This document shows positions 6,152-7,433 of a stretch of 7,433 nucleotides of DNA, one piece after another. The stretch covers positions 1-7,433 of the forward strand of contig USIY01000100.1 of the NCBI GenBank assembly GCA_900554845.1, read 5' to 3'. Under the pieces are notes generated by a model, which was not told where the DNA came from, did no database searches, and worked only from the letters and a program-made list of their open reading frames with translations. Numbering within the stretch: the first letter of the stretch is position 1; every line of letters begins with the position of its first letter. The position numbers and the translations under genes were made by a program. This DNA is from an uncultured Bacteroidales bacterium (GTDB taxonomy: Bacteria; Bacteroidota; Bacteroidia; Bacteroidales; Muribaculaceae).

Positions 6152-7358
6152 CGTATTTCTGATATAAAAAGTCGTTGTAGGGAAATCTTTCAGTATGTAT
6201 CTCGAGCGCTTTGCTGTAAAGTTTCTGCTTAAGTTCCTCAATGTTGAGTCGGTCCTTGGCGGATATGAAGATGCAGTTGTCGCCCATGCGGCTCATCCAC
6301 GTTTTCTGTAGTTCCGGAAGAGAAATGTTTTCGCGCGTGGCGGGCGTGAGGTCGTCAGGATCCTTAGGAGTGTATCGGAACGCATCAATTTTATTGAACA
6401 CCATTATCATCGGTTTATCGGCGGAGCCGCAAACGTCGGAGAGGGTCTTGTTCACGACCTCTATCTGCTCCTCGAAGTTGGGATGACTTATATCGACTAC
6501 GTGTACAAGGACATCGGCCTCGCGCACTTCGTCGAGCGTTGACTTGAAGCTGTCGACGAGATTCGAGGGAAGCTTGCGTATGAATCCTACTGTGTCCGTA
6601 AGCAGGAAAGGAAGATTCTCCACAACTACTTTACGGACAGTGGTGTCCAATGTTGCGAACAACTTGTTCTCGGCGAAAACATCGGATTTGCTGAGGAGGT
6701 TCATGAGTGTGGACTTGCCCACGTTGGTATATCCGACGAGCGCTACACGGGTAAGTTTCCCTCTGTTTTTGCGTTGAACGGTTTTTTGACGGTCGATAGC
6801 CTGCAATTCCTCTTTCAGTCGGGATATTCTGTCCTGGATAATACGGCGGTCGGTCTCTATCTGGGTTTCACCGGGACCACGCATGCCGATACCGCCGCGC
6901 TGACGTTCGAGGTGAGTCCACATCCGGGTCAGCCTTGGCAACAGATATTGATACTGCGCCAGTTCCACCTGCGTCCTTGCCGTGGCTGTCTGGGCGCGAC
7001 GGGCAAAAATGTCAAGGATCAGGCTCGTGCGGTCCAGAATCTTCACTTTAAGTTCCTTTTCGATATTCGCCACCTGTTTGGGGCTTAGCTCGTCATCGAA
7101 TATTACGAGTCCGGTCTCGTTTTCCTCGACGTATTGGCGCAATTCCTCCAGTTTGCCGGTTCCGACATAAGTGCGGGGATTGGGGTATTCCAGTTTCTGA
7201 GTGAAGCGGGCAACGGGATCGGCGCCGGCGGTTTCGGCGAGAAACGCCAGTTCGTCGAGGTATTCGTCGGTCTTCCTTTCATCCTGCGAACGAGTGACCA
7301 GACCGACAAGGACGGCTTTTTCGTTTTGTTCTTGGGTTATAATGTTGTCTTCGATCAT
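6132..7358 (-). CDS. hflX: GTPase HflX
   Basis: Ribosome-associated GTPase of the TRAFAC/Obg-HflX group. In studied bacteria HflX binds the 50S subunit and splits stalled 70S ribosomes under stress. The 408-residue length is normal. The N-terminal HflX domain includes YVGTGKLEEL (64-73), and a helical linker leads to the family signature GGIGMRGPGETQIETDRR (155-172). The G domain is intact: G1 GYTNVGKST (209-217), switch I LFATLDTTVR (233-242), G3 DTVGF (255-259), G4 NKID (322-325) and G5 SAK (366-368). The ATG at 7358 begins MIEDNIITQEQNEKAVLVGL, where the AVLVGL strand is the usual start of the HflX fold. It is the first gene of a - strand unit with the DUF4954-type gene, whose start lies inside its last codons. 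Confidence 0.97.
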   Translation of the reverse strand: MIEDNIITQEQNEKAVLVGLVTRSQDERKTDEYLDELAFLAETAGADPVARFTQKLEYPNPRTYVGTGKLEELRQYVEENETGLVIFDDELSPKQVANIEKELKVKILDRTSLILDIFARRAQTATARTQVELAQYQYLLPRLTRMWTHLERQRGGIGMRGPGETQIETDRRIIQDRISRLKEELQAIDRQKTVQRKNRGKLTRVALVGYTNVGKSTLMNLLSKSDVFAENKLFATLDTTVRKVVVENLPFLLTDTVGFIRKLPSNLVDSFKSTLDEVREADVLVHVVDISHPNFEEQIEVVNKTLSDVCGSADKPMIMVFNKIDAFRYTPKDPDDLTPATRENISLPELQKTWMSRMGDNCIFISAKDRLNIEELKQKLYSKALEIHTERFPYNDFLYQKYDDLAEE

Positions 7359-7386
7359 CTTTTATTAATTCTGATATAGAAGTTGT

Positions 7387-7399
7387 CTAAACTAATTTA
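7387..7399 (-). promoter_or_regulatory. Weak candidate -7 region upstream of hflX
   Basis: Two overlapping near matches to TAnnTTTG are present on the - strand: TAAATTAG (7392-7399) and TAGTTTAG (7387-7394), each with one mismatch. The second lies 29 bases from the hflX ATG, the same distance as the box in front of the lipoprotein gene. No -33 TTG was found at the expected spacing. The region is very AT rich, so this may be chance. Confidence 0.25.
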
Positions 7400-7419
7400 C
7401 GTTTAATAAATAAAGTGAA

Positions 7420-7433
7420 AAAGTTTAAACTTT
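7420..7433. repeat. AT-rich perfect palindrome at window edge
   Basis: The sequence aaagtttaaacttt is a perfect 14-base palindrome ending at the last base of the window, so it may continue beyond it. It lies about 60 bases upstream of the hflX start and could be part of an upstream terminator or an operator, or simply chance in AT-rich DNA. Confidence 0.35.

Noticed and set aside
5684..6232. A 182-codon + strand open frame opposite the DUF4954-type gene and the end of hflX
   Set aside because: It is the complement of two recognisable genes with no promoter or family resemblance; treated as a shadow.

Overview
The window is ordinary chromosomal sequence from a Bacteroidota bacterium, most likely order Bacteroidales. 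The reasons are the protein families present (DUF5723-type outer-membrane barrel, DUF4954-type beta-helix protein, a lipoprotein with an acidic stretch after its cysteine), AT-rich intergenic DNA around GC-moderate genes, absence of clear Shine-Dalgarno sequences, and one good TAnnTTTG-type -7 promoter box. A gut Bacteroidales lineage such as Muribaculaceae would fit, but this is an impression, not a measurement. No RNA gene, insertion sequence, CRISPR array or phage gene was seen.

Layout, left to right: the 3' end of valS (valyl-tRNA synthetase) runs on the + strand to 983. It converges on a four-gene block, all on the - strand. The convergence point (996-1052) is a 57-base perfect palindrome that looks like a bidirectional intrinsic terminator. 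Read in their own direction, the - strand genes are hflX (7358 to 6132), a DUF4954-type gene whose probable ATG lies inside the end of hflX (6151 to 4400), a hairpin and G-rich 9-bp tandem repeat plus a promoter (4201-4399), a large surface-type lipoprotein (4200 to 2458) and, 12 bases after it, a DUF5723-type outer-membrane barrel (2445 to 1063).

There are thus two apparent - strand transcription units. hflX and the DUF4954-type gene form a tightly overlapping pair: a ribosome-associated GTPase followed by a protein with a left-handed beta-helix resembling sugar-nucleotide acyltransferases but without a recognisable nucleotidyltransferase domain. The lipoprotein and barrel genes form the second unit, both exported to the outer membrane and both of unknown function; they are the best candidates in the window for an undescribed system. 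valS and hflX are well-understood housekeeping genes.

Two start sites need care: the longest open frames of both the barrel gene and the DUF4954-type gene begin at TTG codons inside or abutting the upstream gene, and an internal ATG is preferred for each.
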